Assembly (NCBI RefSeq): GCF_016907875.1
Contig: NZ_JAFBCU010000001.1
Location: forward strand, 1,984,001 to 2,048,000
Direction of reading: 5' to 3'
DNA length: 64,000 bases
Source: Arthrobacter roseus
Lineage (GTDB): Bacteria; Actinomycetota; Actinomycetes; Actinomycetales; Micrococcaceae
In this document: piece by piece, positions 36,846-45,278 of the stretch
Numbering within the stretch: position 1 is the first letter of the stretch
Layout: each line of letters begins with the position of its first letter
The notes under the pieces: model-generated
The model's database searches: none
Seen by the model: only the letters and a program-made list of their open reading frames with translations
Told to the model about the DNA's origin: nothing
Made by a program: the position numbers and the translations under genes

Positions 36846-37075
36846 TTAGTTGAGGTATTCGTCGAGTCGTTCCGGGTAGGTGATGGCGAGGTGGCCCAGA
36901 GCCTGGGTCCAGCCCGATGTGGCGGCTCCTTCGACGAGGTGGTTTCCAGCGGATTCCTTGTTAGTTTTCCGGCTCTTGCGGCGTTCGGAGGCCCGTTTGT
37001 CCTCGATGTTGCAGATCGAGAGTCAGAGCAGTTTCACGGCGGCCTGGTCGTTGGGGATCGACCACGAGTGCTTCA
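36846..37075 (-). pseudogene. IS256-family transposase, C-terminal fragment with in-frame stop
   Basis: The minus strand reads [16 protein letters not shown][22 protein letters not shown] and, further on, LVEGAATSGWTQALGHLAIT then YPERLDEYLN-stop. This is the C-terminus of an actinobacterial IS256-like transposase. The TGA at 37023-37025 replaces the Trp expected in KLLW. Everything N-terminal of KHSW is replaced by an unrelated MBL-fold gene fragment. Confidence 0.65.
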
Positions 37076-37134
37076 CCTTCGGCCTGACAGCCGATGAGGT
37101 AGCTTGCCTGGGACAGGTCTTCGTCGTAGATGCG
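37048..37134 (-). pseudogene. N-terminal fragment of an MBL-fold/rhodanese-type hydrolase
   Basis: [20 protein letters not shown] then EALVVDPQR is the conserved N-terminus of MBL-fold hydrolases of the persulfide dioxygenase/rhodanese-fusion type (YDE.LAQASY..GC...GEA.V.DP.R). Only about 29 residues remain, between the Tn3 and IS256 fragments. Its last codons share the same bases as KHSWSIPND of the IS256 frame, marking the junction. Confidence 0.55.
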
Positions 37135-37582
37135 CCCCCGCCAAAACGGACTCGCCACCGCGTTGCGGGAACTAGGAAGACTGGAACGGACCCTCTTCCT
37201 GCTGGACTGGCTCCAAAACCCCGGCCTGCGCCGGAAAGTCACCGCCGGACTGAACAAAGGCGAGGCCCGGAACACCCTGGCAAGAGCGGTGTTCTTCAAC
37301 CGGCTCAGCGAAATACGCGACCATTCCTTCGAACAACAGCGCTACCGTGCCAGCGGACTAAACCTCCTCACGGCAGCCATCGTCCTCTGGAACACCGTCT
37401 ACCTCGACCGGACCATCACCAACCTGAACAGCGACGGCCCCACCACGGACCCGGACCTCCTGCGGTTCCTCCCTCCCCTGGGCTGGGAACACATCAACCT
37501 CACCGGCGACTACACCTGGCCACGCGCCAACCACATCAAACCCGGCAAATACAGGCCACTACGACGATCCGGAAAACCTTAG
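37135..37582 (+). pseudogene. Tn3-family transposase TnpA, C-terminal fragment
   Basis: About 148 residues of the end of a Tn3-type transposase: [60 protein letters not shown] and [15 protein letters not shown]. These contain the last conserved blocks after the catalytic Glu region. A full TnpA has about 1000 residues, so 85 % is missing. The 38-bp terminal repeat follows at once (37578-37615), as in intact Tn3 transposons. Confidence 0.85.
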
Positions 37583-37615
37583 CGTCGGATATTTCACTTT
37601 TTCACAAGCCACCCC
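37578..37615 (-). repeat. 38-bp Tn3-family terminal inverted repeat
   Basis: Read from 37615 on the minus strand: it starts GGGGTGGCTTGTGAAAAAGT and ends CGACGCTAAG, 38 nt in all. It matches the Tn3-family end pattern (GGGG start, GAAAA block, ACGCTAAG inner end). It lies at the 3' end of the tnpA fragment and its outermost G is joined to the truncated gene 37615-37785. The partner end was not found to the left. Confidence 0.85.
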
Positions 37616-37785
37616 TAGGTGCGCGCGGGCAGTTGCTCTCTGGACGCTCGAGACCGGAAGGCAACAAAAAGTCCGGCGCCTGTCAGAAGCACCAGCAGGA
37701 TCAGCCCCAGGATCAACCCCACCGGCGAGTACTGCTCCGGTGGGAACAGTCCATCCGTTGCGGTACAGGGAAACGAAAGACTCAA
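37615..37785 (-). pseudogene. Small membrane protein of the MoxR operon, truncated by Tn3
   Basis: TTG at 37783-37785 overlaps the DUF58 stop (TTGA) and opens a frame with LFPPEQYSPVGLILGLILLV and LLTGAGLFVAFRSRASREQ, a single membrane helix followed by a basic cytoplasmic part, as in the small protein between DUF58 and VWA genes of actinobacterial MoxR operons. The frame ends after 56 codons in a TAG whose G is the first base of the Tn3 repeat, so the stop was made by the insertion. The missing C-terminus is not present in the window. Confidence 0.7.
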
Positions 37786-38552
37786 GGGGTGCCCCGCCGG
37801 TGCTTCTCGAGCAGCGCGATCGCACCCGCCACCAGCTCCGGCGTTCCACTGATGCTCGATGACGCCGTGCCCGTCCTACGCAGCAGGGACTCCATAGCTT
37901 CCCGACGGGCATTCTCAGCTACACGGTATTGTGCAACAACTGAGGCACGCAGACGTCCCAGCAAGGCCTCCAGTCGCTCACCCGCTTCGGGCTCATCGGC
38001 AATCACCACCAACAGAGTCCGACGACGGATGTGCCGGCTCACATACTCGAGCTGAGTCAGCAACGCTCCTGAGGCATTGTCAACCGAATGAGGGTCGATG
38101 TCACTTATAGCGCGGAGCAGCACCTCCAACTGCGTCTCACTACCGTTGAACGGATGGACCGTGGTCGATGTTGCTGGACCCGAGACCATGCCGATGGGAT
38201 CTCCGTGGCGGATGGCGATATGGCGCAGCACACCGAGTGCATTCTCGGTGGCATCGAGCCGGCTCTCCCCTGCCTCAGTGACGGCAGACATCAGGCAGCC
38301 AGTGGGCACCACAAAAAGGACATTGTGGTGTCGCGCCGCAACATAGCGCCGGATCAGTGGGGCGCCGTGTCTGGCCGTCGCTTTCCAGTCAATATCGCGA
38401 ACCTCATCACCCGGCGCGTAAGCCCGCAGGTCCTCAAAGTCCAGGCTGCGCCCCTTGAACGTCGATCCGTACCCGCCGTCAAGAAGTGCTCTCGATCGTC
38501 GATGCGCATGAATGAACACCCGCGACCTGACATCGTTCAGCAGTGTAAGCAT
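37782..38552 (-). CDS. DUF58 domain protein of the MoxR operon
   Basis: A protein of about 256 residues with the DUF58 signature RSLDFEDLRAYAPGDEVRDI followed by DWKATARHGAPLIRRYVA. ATG at 38552 is preferred, 4 nt after the moxR stop; an earlier in-frame start at 38621 would overlap moxR. Where the family reads FVVDTGRSM (VWA-like metal site), this copy has FVVPTGCLM, so the Asp is lost. Together with the broken neighbours this suggests relaxed selection, although the frame is open. DUF58 proteins act with MoxR ATPases and VWA proteins in cell-envelope or metal-insertion functions. Confidence 0.75.
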   Translation of the reverse strand: MLTLLNDVRSRVFIHAHRRSRALLDGGYGSTFKGRSLDFEDLRAYAPGDEVRDIDWKATARHGAPLIRRYVAARHHNVLFVVPTGCLMSAVTEAGESRLDATENALGVLRHIAIRHGDPIGMVSGPATSTTVHPFNGSETQLEVLLRAISDIDPHSVDNASGALLTQLEYVSRHIRRRTLLVVIADEPEAGERLEALLGRLRASVVAQYRVAENARREAMESLLRRTGTASSSISGTPELVAGAIALLEKHRRGTP

Positions 38553-38556
38553 GCGT

Positions 38557-39402
38557 TCAGGGTGTCCGGACGGTGGCCAAGAGGGCGTCCACCACGTCAT
38601 CCTGTGTGACGCCCGCAGCAACAGCCTCGAATCCGAGAATGATGCGATGCCTCAGGACCCGGTGCGCCAGTTCCTTGATGTCCTCCGGCAGAACATGATC
38701 CCGGCCCTGGAGAAGTGCCACACACCGTGCGGCTCGACTGAAGGCGATACTTGCCCGCGGGCTGGCCCCCCACTGCACCATGCGGACAAGCTCAGGGGTC
38801 AAGAGCCCTCCGGGATATCTCGTGGCATGAACGAGAGACACAATGTACTCGACCAGCGATGCATCGAGATAGATCCGCGGAACGTCGGCCTGCAGGCGAA
38901 GGATTTCATCACGCCCGACCACCGGATCCATGTGGCCCTCCAGCCGGCCATCATGCACCCTGCGTACTACCTCGGCTTCCTCGGCCGCAGAGGGATACTG
39001 CAGCCGTTCCTTGAACAGAAACCGGTCCAACTGCGCCTCCGGCAACACGTAGGTCCCCTCCTGCTCGATCGGATTCTGGGTTGCCAGCACCAGGAAAGGC
39101 GACGGCATCGGGTAGACGGCACCGCCAATGCTCGTTTGGCGCTCCTGCATCGCTTCGAGCATTGCGCTCTGCGTCTTGGAACTAGACCGGTTGATTTCAT
39201 CCAACAGGACAATGCTGGCATGCACCGGGCCCAGCTCGGTCTTGAATGTTCCCGTGCCAGCGTTATAAATCTGCGTTCCCACAATGTCGCTGGGCAACAG
39301 GTCAGGCGTGCACTGGATCCGGCTGAACGACACCGCAATGGCATCTGCGAGAGTCTGAGCCGCCGTCGTCTTCGCCAGGCCTGGAACGGCTCGTGCATTC
39401 AT
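38557..39402 (-). pseudogene. MoxR-type AAA+ ATPase, N-terminally truncated
   Basis: From about 39402 the frame matches MoxR: VPGLAKTTAAQTLADAI (Walker A), LLPSDIVGTQIYN, IVLLDEINRSSSKTQSAMLE (Walker B), FLVLATQNPIEQEGTYVLPE (sensor 1) and LHATRYPGGLL-type sensor 2 (VHATRYPGGLLTPELVRMV). The first 45-50 residues of the family, including the start of the ATP-binding domain before the P-loop, are absent; upstream codons to 39534 are unrelated. ATG at 39402 would make an N-truncated protein that is unlikely to fold normally. First gene of the relic operon. Confidence 0.75.
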
Positions 39403-39486
39403 GACTCCCAAAGTAGAGGCTCTCCAGCACCCATAGCCTAACGAACACGCTGACACGGCAACGTTTGCAACCTGCATACTTAGGAC

Positions 39487-40560
39487 ATGGCAACCCCTCC
39501 CCAAGCGGCATCCACGGCGCGCTGGTTCCGTCAACGGTTCATGCCGTTAGCTACCCACCACAGACTTCTACTGGCCCTGAAATCTGCCCTGGCTGGAGCC
39601 CTCGCCTGGTGGGTTGCGCTCCTCATGCCTGGAGTGGCCGCGGAATTCCCGTACTATGCGCCAATCGGCGCCATGGCCGCCATGTACACGACGGTAGGCG
39701 GCTCCATCAAACAGGGCATGGAGACACTCGTCGGGCTGGGATTTGGAATCCTCGTGGCGTTCCTCGTCACGCAGGTTGCCGCGCCGAATATGTGGACAGT
39801 CGCACTTGTCGTCGGTATCGGCGTCCTGGTTGCCGGACTGCCACGCATGGGTGCGGGCAAAGACCTCATACCGACAGCGGCACTAATCGTCATGCTGCTT
39901 GGGGACCAAGACCCCAACGGATTCTCTCTTGGCTACTTCATCCAGATGCTCGTGGGCGTCGCTGTGGGACTCCTGGTCAACTCAACTCTGTTCCCCCCGC
40001 TCCACCTCAACGGCGCCGTCAATGGTCTTGCCGAACTGCGATCAACCCTGAGCCTCCAGCTCGACGACATGTCAGCGGCCATTCTGGAATCATGGCCGCC
40101 TGAGCACCAGGAGTGGTCCAAACGCGGCGACGGTCTGTCTCAGCTGAGTCGGAAAGTGCACGACGCCGTCGCCCTCGCAGAGGTCAGCCAGAAGGGAAAC
40201 TTCCGCCGAAAAATTAACAGACGCGATGTCAACGCGGACGTCGATCTGCTCAAAGCCCTCGAACGCACAACATTCCACGTTCAGGATGTTACCGAAATTC
40301 TGGCCAGCGCCATTTGGGACAGTCCGGATGAAACCCCGGTCAGCCAATCGACAGCAGACCCGTTGTCCAACGCCTTCGCCGCATGTTCGACAGCCATCAG
40401 CGAATGGGATCCCGAATCAGAGAGTTACCGCGTAGCCGAGGACGCCGTCCATGAACTCCAGCGGGCACTCAACACAACAGCACGCAAGGACGAAGCCATA
40501 CAAACCACGGCATCGCTGGCCGTGAGCCTGCGCCGCATGCTCTGGGCCATCAGAACATAA
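39487..40560 (+). CDS. FUSC-family (aromatic acid exporter-like) membrane protein
   Basis: The protein has 357 residues. The N-half has about six hydrophobic helices (LLLALKSALAGALAWWVALL; FGILVAFLVTQVAAP; ALVVGIGVLVAGLP; FIQMLVGVAVGLLVNS) with the YYAPIGAMAAMYTTVGGSIK motif typical of FUSC/ArAE proteins. The C-half is a soluble helical domain (residues about 180-357). Members are linked to efflux of aromatic or other organic acids; the substrate here is unknown. It is divergent from the truncated moxR, and its upstream 85 bp replace the lost moxR 5' end. Confidence 0.8.
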   Translation: MATPPQAASTARWFRQRFMPLATHHRLLLALKSALAGALAWWVALLMPGVAAEFPYYAPIGAMAAMYTTVGGSIKQGMETLVGLGFGILVAFLVTQVAAPNMWTVALVVGIGVLVAGLPRMGAGKDLIPTAALIVMLLGDQDPNGFSLGYFIQMLVGVAVGLLVNSTLFPPLHLNGAVNGLAELRSTLSLQLDDMSAAILESWPPEHQEWSKRGDGLSQLSRKVHDAVALAEVSQKGNFRRKINRRDVNADVDLLKALERTTFHVQDVTEILASAIWDSPDETPVSQSTADPLSNAFAACSTAISEWDPESESYRVAEDAVHELQRALNTTARKDEAIQTTASLAVSLRRMLWAIRT

Positions 40561-40565
40561 TCGAC

Positions 40566-41675
40566 TTAGGGGCTCGTGTCAGCGGCATCTTCGGCATCAG
40601 GGACCTCTGGAACTCGGTCACGATCCGAGGCAAGGAATCCCAGATCTTCAAGCTTCTCAGAAATACCCGCGCCGTCCGGCGCGTAAATCCATGGTGCATC
40701 CGAACTGTGATCCGCTGTGTCGCTGGACCGGCCACCAGCCAACACCGCTTCTCCAACAGAGAGCTGACGAATCGCCACCGCTGTGACGTTCTCAGGATGG
40801 GTGCGGCTGAACTCAGCGTAAATCGCTTCGTCGTGCTGCCCGTCATCTCCTATCAGCAACCACTTGATATCTGGAAACTCGCGAGCCAGCCGTGCCAAAG
40901 AAGACCGCTTATGTTCCAGTCCGCTACGGAACCAACGATCGAGGGTTGGGCCCCAATCCGTGAGAAGCAACGGTCCCGCCGGATACAGGTTCCGAGACAA
41001 GAACCGCGTTAATGTAGGTGCAACATTCCAGGCGCCCGTGGACAAGTACAACACTGGCGTCCCTCGATGCTGCTGTGTGACTCGCTCCATCATCACAGCC
41101 ATCCCCGGAGTGGCATTACGTGCGTGCTCATCCACCACAAATGTGTTCCACGCCGCCAATAGTGGACGCGGCAATGCCGTCACCATGACCGTATCGTCAA
41201 TATCCGAAACGACACCGAATTCCGCGTCATCGGAAATGACAAACACCGTGGACTCAACTGTTGCTGAATCATCTGAGGTCAGTCGTACAGTATTGGCACC
41301 GAGTTCCAGCCGAACGGGAATCCGAACATCTATGACTCCCCCGCGGTCCGCGCTGACACGATGGGTTTCACCGGCAACTTCCACTGTGACCGTGGCGTAG
41401 CGAATGGGCGGGCTCATGAAGTTGCGCCACCCACGGATTCCCTCCCGGAGAGTTTTCAACGCTTCAGGGCCGTCTTTGCGCACTGATTTGGACAAGACCA
41501 CACGACCCAGAACACGAATCCACGATGTACTGCCGTAGCCGGTATAGGGCAACACGGTGCGCACATAGCCTTTTGCGAGCGAACGGCGGATCTGCCAAGC
41601 TTGCAGAGCGCTTTCAAGCCGAACTGCCAGGTGTTGTGGTTCTTCCGGGCCCTCTACATGGGTCTTAGATTGCAT
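40566..41675 (-). CDS. APP1-type phosphatidate phosphatase domain protein (DUF2183)
   Basis: A 369-residue protein with the APP1 catalytic domain. The HAD-like motif DIDDTVMVTALPRPLLAAWN carries the nucleophile DxD, followed by PVLYLSTGAWNVAPTLTRFL (Ser/Thr motif) and WLLIGDDGQHDEAIYAEF (acidic motif). The N-terminal part forms an Ig-like beta domain (VTVEVAGETHRVSADRGGVI). By homology it dephosphorylates phosphatidate, but bacterial members are largely uncharacterised. No signal peptide is seen. It converges with the FUSC gene, 5 nt between stops. Confidence 0.8.
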   Translation of the reverse strand: MQSKTHVEGPEEPQHLAVRLESALQAWQIRRSLAKGYVRTVLPYTGYGSTSWIRVLGRVVLSKSVRKDGPEALKTLREGIRGWRNFMSPPIRYATVTVEVAGETHRVSADRGGVIDVRIPVRLELGANTVRLTSDDSATVESTVFVISDDAEFGVVSDIDDTVMVTALPRPLLAAWNTFVVDEHARNATPGMAVMMERVTQQHRGTPVLYLSTGAWNVAPTLTRFLSRNLYPAGPLLLTDWGPTLDRWFRSGLEHKRSSLARLAREFPDIKWLLIGDDGQHDEAIYAEFSRTHPENVTAVAIRQLSVGEAVLAGGRSSDTADHSSDAPWIYAPDGAGISEKLEDLGFLASDRDRVPEVPDAEDAADTSP

Positions 41676-41741
41676 GGGGTCAGTCTTTCACGATTCTGTA
41701 CCGCACCGCCGAGCGCCGTTGTACCTCAGGGCGGAAGAACG

Positions 41742-41778
41742 AAAAAACCGCCTCGGATTATCTCATCCGAAGCGGTTT
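41742..41778 (-). terminator. Rho-independent terminator after tRNA-Ala
   Basis: A stem AAACCGC-TCGGA / TCCGA-GCGGTTT, bulged once on each side, is followed on the minus strand by a U-run (plus-strand A-run 41742-41747). It lies about 40 nt beyond the tRNA 3' end. Confidence 0.8.
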
Positions 41779-41816
41779 GTCCTTGGTACTGATGGTTCGT
41801 GTAAACCAAACCCATC

Positions 41817-41892
41817 TGGTGGAGCTGAGGGGACTCGAACCCCTGACCCCCTGCATGCCATGCAGGTGCGCTACCAGCTGCGCCACAGCCCC
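41817..41892 (-). tRNA. tRNA-Ala (anticodon GGC)
   Basis: The minus strand folds into a complete cloverleaf of 76 nt including an encoded CCA. The acceptor stem is GGGGCTG/CAGCTCC with the G3:U70 pair that marks alanine tRNAs. The anticodon arm is CCTGC-ATGGCAT-GCAGG, giving anticodon GGC. The T arm contains GGTTCGAGTCC. It decodes GCC/GCU, which is expected to be heavily used in this GC-rich genome. It follows the housekeeping run of the minus strand. Confidence 0.97.
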
Positions 41893-42001
41893 GTTTCCGG
41901 TGTGCTTCCAAGCAAGGACTTGCCTCATGTTTCATGGAGGCCCCTCGAAGCAACTCCTTTACTTTAGAGGATTGGCCCCTGCGATACAAAATCGTCCCGA
42001 G

Positions 42002-42721
42002 CTAACCCTCCACTGGGGATGCGGGAAGCCCCGCTAACCCCACATTGTGTTCGGTAAGGTGCCATCGGGTGAGCAGAGCGCCCCTACCAGGGATCACTGA
42101 CGTGGATACCTCAGCGCGTTCATCCAATTCCTCAAGAACGGACCAATGACAGTTCGTGACTCCCGAAATGACGCCCCAGTACTCCTGAGGTAGGCCAAGG
42201 ACGGCAGCAAGAGCTACCCGGATGGCCCCTCCGTGGCTGACTATCAGCAACGTTTCATCCGGTGCCATTTCTTCTACCGCCTCCAGCACAGCGGCTGCCA
42301 TTCTTTGCCCAACGTCTACACGCCGCTCGCCTCCGCCTGCCCGAGCTGTCACGGATCCGGCATGCCACTTTGCCTGCTCCTCCGGAAACTGCTCACCGAT
42401 CTCTGCGAACGTTTTGCCTTGCCACCGCCCCGCATATGTCTCTCGGAGCCTAGCGTCCGTTGTTAGCTCAAGCCCGCAAAGCGACGCCAGCGCGGTGGCC
42501 GTCTCCTGTGCCCGAAGCAGGTCCGAGGAGACTATCCGGGACGGCGCCAGTTGCTGGAGCAACAGCGCAGATCGCCTCGCTTGGTCGCGACCAGTGTCAT
42601 CGAGCGGGATATCCTCCTGCCCCTGAAATCGTCCTTGAGAGTTCCAATCGGTGCGGCCGTGCCGCCAGAACACGACGCGCCGCCGGACCCGATCCGGGTC
42701 CCACGACGGCCTGCCGCTCAT
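42002..42721 (-). CDS. Histidine phosphatase family protein (phosphoglycerate-mutase-like)
   Basis: A 239-residue protein with the family motif VVFWRHGRTDWNSQGRFQG (phosphorylated His in RHG), a second Arg region (SSDLLRAQETATALA), the acid motif RLRETYAGRWQGKTFAEIGE and LLIVSHGGAIRVALAAVLG with the second catalytic His. It overlaps the rsfS stop by 4 bp, so it is coupled to rsfS. Such enzymes may act on sugar phosphates, including glucosyl-3-phosphoglycerate; the substrate is not evident. Confidence 0.88.
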   Translation of the reverse strand: MSGRPSWDPDRVRRRVVFWRHGRTDWNSQGRFQGQEDIPLDDTGRDQARRSALLLQQLAPSRIVSSDLLRAQETATALASLCGLELTTDARLRETYAGRWQGKTFAEIGEQFPEEQAKWHAGSVTARAGGGERRVDVGQRMAAAVLEAVEEMAPDETLLIVSHGGAIRVALAAVLGLPQEYWGVISGVTNCHWSVLEELDERAEVSTSVIPGRGALLTRWHLTEHNVGLAGLPASPVEG

Positions 42722-43104
42722 TGGTCGACCGGACCTGAAACTGGTGCGCTCAATCCCAACTCAATGAGGGGTGAGTCATTGTACAAACGCTCAAGAGCGT
42801 AGAAGATGCGGTCTTCTTCGTGCTGGACGTGCACAACAATGTCGCCGAAATCCAGTAGCACCCAGCGTCCCTCGCGACGCCCCTCGCGTCGAATGGGTTT
42901 GCGATCAACCTCCGACAGTGCCTCTTCTACCCCGTCGACAATTGCGTTCACCTGCCGCTCATTTGAGGCAGATGCGACGAGAAAGATGTCAGTGATCGCA
43001 AGACGGGCACTCACATCGATCGCCACTATGTCCTGCGCGAGTTTGTCCGACGCAGCCTGGGCCGCAGCCTTCGCCAGGGCAATCGATGAATCAGTAGCGC
43101 TCAC
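42718..43104 (-). CDS. rsfS: Ribosome silencing factor RsfS
   Basis: A protein of about 128 residues that binds ribosomal protein L14 and blocks subunit joining in starvation. The RsfS core is complete: DIVAIDVSARLAITDIFLVA, SASNERQVNAIVDGVEEAL, REGRREGRWVLLDFGDIVVH and HEEDRIFYALERLYNDSP. GTG at 43104 is chosen with AAGGAG 5 nt upstream; the longer frame to 43122 lacks a ribosome site. It lies between the nadD-linked membrane protein and the phosphatase, the usual actinobacterial order. Confidence 0.93.
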   Translation of the reverse strand: MSATDSSIALAKAAAQAASDKLAQDIVAIDVSARLAITDIFLVASASNERQVNAIVDGVEEALSEVDRKPIRREGRREGRWVLLDFGDIVVHVQHEEDRIFYALERLYNDSPLIELGLSAPVSGPVDQ

Positions 43105-43122
43105 AGTTCTCCTTGTTTTCAA

Positions 43123-44289
43123 TCAACGGCCCATGCCGCCGAAAATCATTAGCATTCCAAACACTATGGCCACAGCACCAAGCCCGATGACAGCAATTTG
43201 CATCAACAGATGACTCTGGATTCGCGCACCCGCTGCCGTAACGGCATCCAACGGATCTAGCCCGTGGGCTGTCTTGGCACCAATCGGACCTGCTCTCGGT
43301 CCGGTATCTTCCGGTTCAGGATCCCAGTAAGTTCCGGATTCGTCCGTTGTGGGTACCGGTGAACCCGTGGGAACTTTCGTCGCCGTGGTGGATGGCCGAA
43401 CTGGCGGCAGACTTCCGGTGCATACAGGAATATGCGTTGTCCCCGGCGCCCGCAGGGTGACTGAGCGGTCGACGCCGGGGCGATGAGCGTAGTCAATCGG
43501 TGCGATCATTCCCAGGTTGTGTGCGGTGGTCGGGTCATTGCGTTCGGAACGCGCTTGCTCATTTTCGCGTGACAGACGCTCCATGTTCTCAGCCCGCCGG
43601 TTCAGGACTGCAGCACGCTCCGCCAACGCCTTCTGCTCGGCGAGGACTGCTAGGTCCACCGAGAACGGGTTTTCTTGTTGCTGTGAGGCCAGCGCCGCCG
43701 CTTGATTCTGAGCCTGCCCCATGAGAGCTTCCCGTGCAGCCAGCGCTTGCTCGATACTCATCCGCTCCTGGGACTCACCCTCCGGGGATGTAGAAGGAGA
43801 ACTGTCCGGTACCTGACGTCGATGTCGTCGGCCTCCGCTGGCTCCCAATGATTGGGTGTCCAGCGGCGCTTCTGCGGACTCAATCTCATCGGGTAGGGCT
43901 TCGGCCTGAATGTCATGGTCCGACGGCAGCTGGCCATCACTCTGCGAATCCTCCGCTGACGAGTCCAGATCCGTGTCCACTTCAGCGGTCTCTGCGCGTC
44001 TCATCCGCAACTGACGGCGAGTTGGTGGCTCGGGGTCTACTGGGCTTGACGGCTCTGCCAACGATTTGTAAGCCTGCAACGCTTCTCTGCTACGCGCCCT
44101 TGCCTGCGACTCTCGTTCTACAGGAGCGGAAATCTCAGTGCTTGGGTCGACGGATGAACCGGTTTCGACGTTGGGCGCGACGGATAAAGGTTCCGGAGCC
44201 GGCACTGCCGATTCCGGTAGCGACTCCGCTTCCACGCGACGCTGCCTCAGGGCCTTCCGACTGGGAATCGGCCCGTTACCCTCACTCAT
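43123..44289 (-). CDS. Conserved hypothetical protein with C-terminal membrane anchor
   Basis: A 388-residue, mostly disordered protein rich in Glu, Ser, Pro and Arg, with repeated S-R-x-x-L/R-R-x-R-R-x-E boxes (SRKALRQRRVEAES; TRRQLRMRRAETAE). A helical stretch (ALAEQKALAERAAVLNRRAE) and one C-terminal helix (LLMQIAVIGLGAVAIVFGML) suggest a tail-anchored protein facing the cytoplasm. It lies between nadD (7 nt) and rsfS (18 nt), a position where Micrococcaceae carry such a gene. The function is unknown. Confidence 0.7.
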   Translation of the reverse strand: MSEGNGPIPSRKALRQRRVEAESLPESAVPAPEPLSVAPNVETGSSVDPSTEISAPVERESQARARSREALQAYKSLAEPSSPVDPEPPTRRQLRMRRAETAEVDTDLDSSAEDSQSDGQLPSDHDIQAEALPDEIESAEAPLDTQSLGASGGRRHRRQVPDSSPSTSPEGESQERMSIEQALAAREALMGQAQNQAAALASQQQENPFSVDLAVLAEQKALAERAAVLNRRAENMERLSRENEQARSERNDPTTAHNLGMIAPIDYAHRPGVDRSVTLRAPGTTHIPVCTGSLPPVRPSTTATKVPTGSPVPTTDESGTYWDPEPEDTGPRAGPIGAKTAHGLDPLDAVTAAGARIQSHLLMQIAVIGLGAVAIVFGMLMIFGGMGR

Positions 44290-44296
44290 TTCCTCA

Positions 44297-44992
44297 TCAC
44301 CCGGAATTGATCGTTACATTCTGACTGTTGATGTGACCGGACAGATCTGCTGGCCGGTACAGACGGTGTTTGGCGATGTATTGAACCACACCGTCGGGTA
44401 CGAGGTACCAAACAGGTGCACCGTCAGCCACCCGGTCACGACAGACCGTTGAAGATATCGCCATGGCGGGTACCTCCAGCAAGCTGACGTCGCTCCGACC
44501 CAAGTCGTGCAGTTCATGCCCTGGTCGGGTTACCCCCACAAAGTGTGCCAACGACCACAATTCCTCGACGTCTTTCCACGAAAGGATCTTCGCCATGGCG
44601 TCCGCTCCAGTGATGAAGAAGAGATCCGCTTCCGGACGCGCCGCCTTCAGATCCCTCAGAGTCTCTATGGTGTAAGTCGGTCCGGCTCGGTTGATGTCCA
44701 CTCTGCTCACCGTGAAGCTCGGGTTTGAAGCCGTGGCGATAACTGTCATGAGGTACCTGTGTTCGGCCTCACTCACACTCTTGCCGGCCTTCTGCCACGG
44801 TTCTCCCGTGGGCACAAACACCACTTCATCGAGCTCAAACACCGAAGCCACCTCGCTTGCTGCAACGAGGTGGCCGTGGTGGATTGGGTCGAATGTGCCA
44901 CCCATAACCCCCAACCGAAACGGCCGGGAGCTCGCGTTATCCGCGACACTTCGCCTCGACTGCCTCACTTCAGGAATGTGATCCAGGAACAT
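44297..44992 (-). CDS. nadD: Nicotinate-nucleotide adenylyltransferase NadD
   Basis: A protein of about 231 residues that makes nicotinate adenine dinucleotide in NAD synthesis. The nucleotidyltransferase motif is [39 protein letters not shown] and the late [14 protein letters not shown] (ISSTxxR) are typical. ATG at 44992 is chosen; its start overlaps the end of the upstream small membrane protein gene by 23 bp, suggesting coupling. It is followed by the disordered membrane-anchored protein and rsfS. Confidence 0.93.
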   Translation of the reverse strand: MFLDHIPEVRQSRRSVADNASSRPFRLGVMGGTFDPIHHGHLVAASEVASVFELDEVVFVPTGEPWQKAGKSVSEAEHRYLMTVIATASNPSFTVSRVDINRAGPTYTIETLRDLKAARPEADLFFITGADAMAKILSWKDVEELWSLAHFVGVTRPGHELHDLGRSDVSLLEVPAMAISSTVCRDRVADGAPVWYLVPDGVVQYIAKHRLYRPADLSGHINSQNVTINSG

Positions 44993-45206
44993 CGTGATTG
45001 CTGGGGTGCTGCTTGTGCGGATCCGTGTGCTCAGGAACGACTTCGTGGCGTTTACCAACACTCGTGAACGCGATGGTGACAAACATCAGGAGTAGCAAGG
45101 CACCCATGATGATCGCCGCGTACATGACAGGCGGCATAGGCAATTCTGTGTGATGCTCGGCCTTCTCACTCACCGTAAGCGCCGCGCCGTATAGCTGGTT
45201 CAGCAT
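44970..45206 (-). CDS. Small membrane protein upstream of nadD
   Basis: A 78-residue protein with one hydrophobic helix ([20 protein letters not shown]) preceded by a short N-terminal region and followed by a His-rich polar tail ([20 protein letters not shown]). Similar small proteins occur at this position in related genomes. The ribosome site GGGGAGA lies 6-8 nt before the ATG. Its end overlaps nadD. The function is unknown. Confidence 0.75.
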   Translation of the reverse strand: MLNQLYGAALTVSEKAEHHTELPMPPVMYAAIIMGALLLLMFVTIAFTSVGKRHEVVPEHTDPHKQHPSNHDVPGSHS

Positions 45207-45278
45207 GGATCTCCCCTTGAGAGCACTGTTCGGCCGGTTACCCCGACCCTTGACGTTTAGCTCTATGGTACGCCAATG

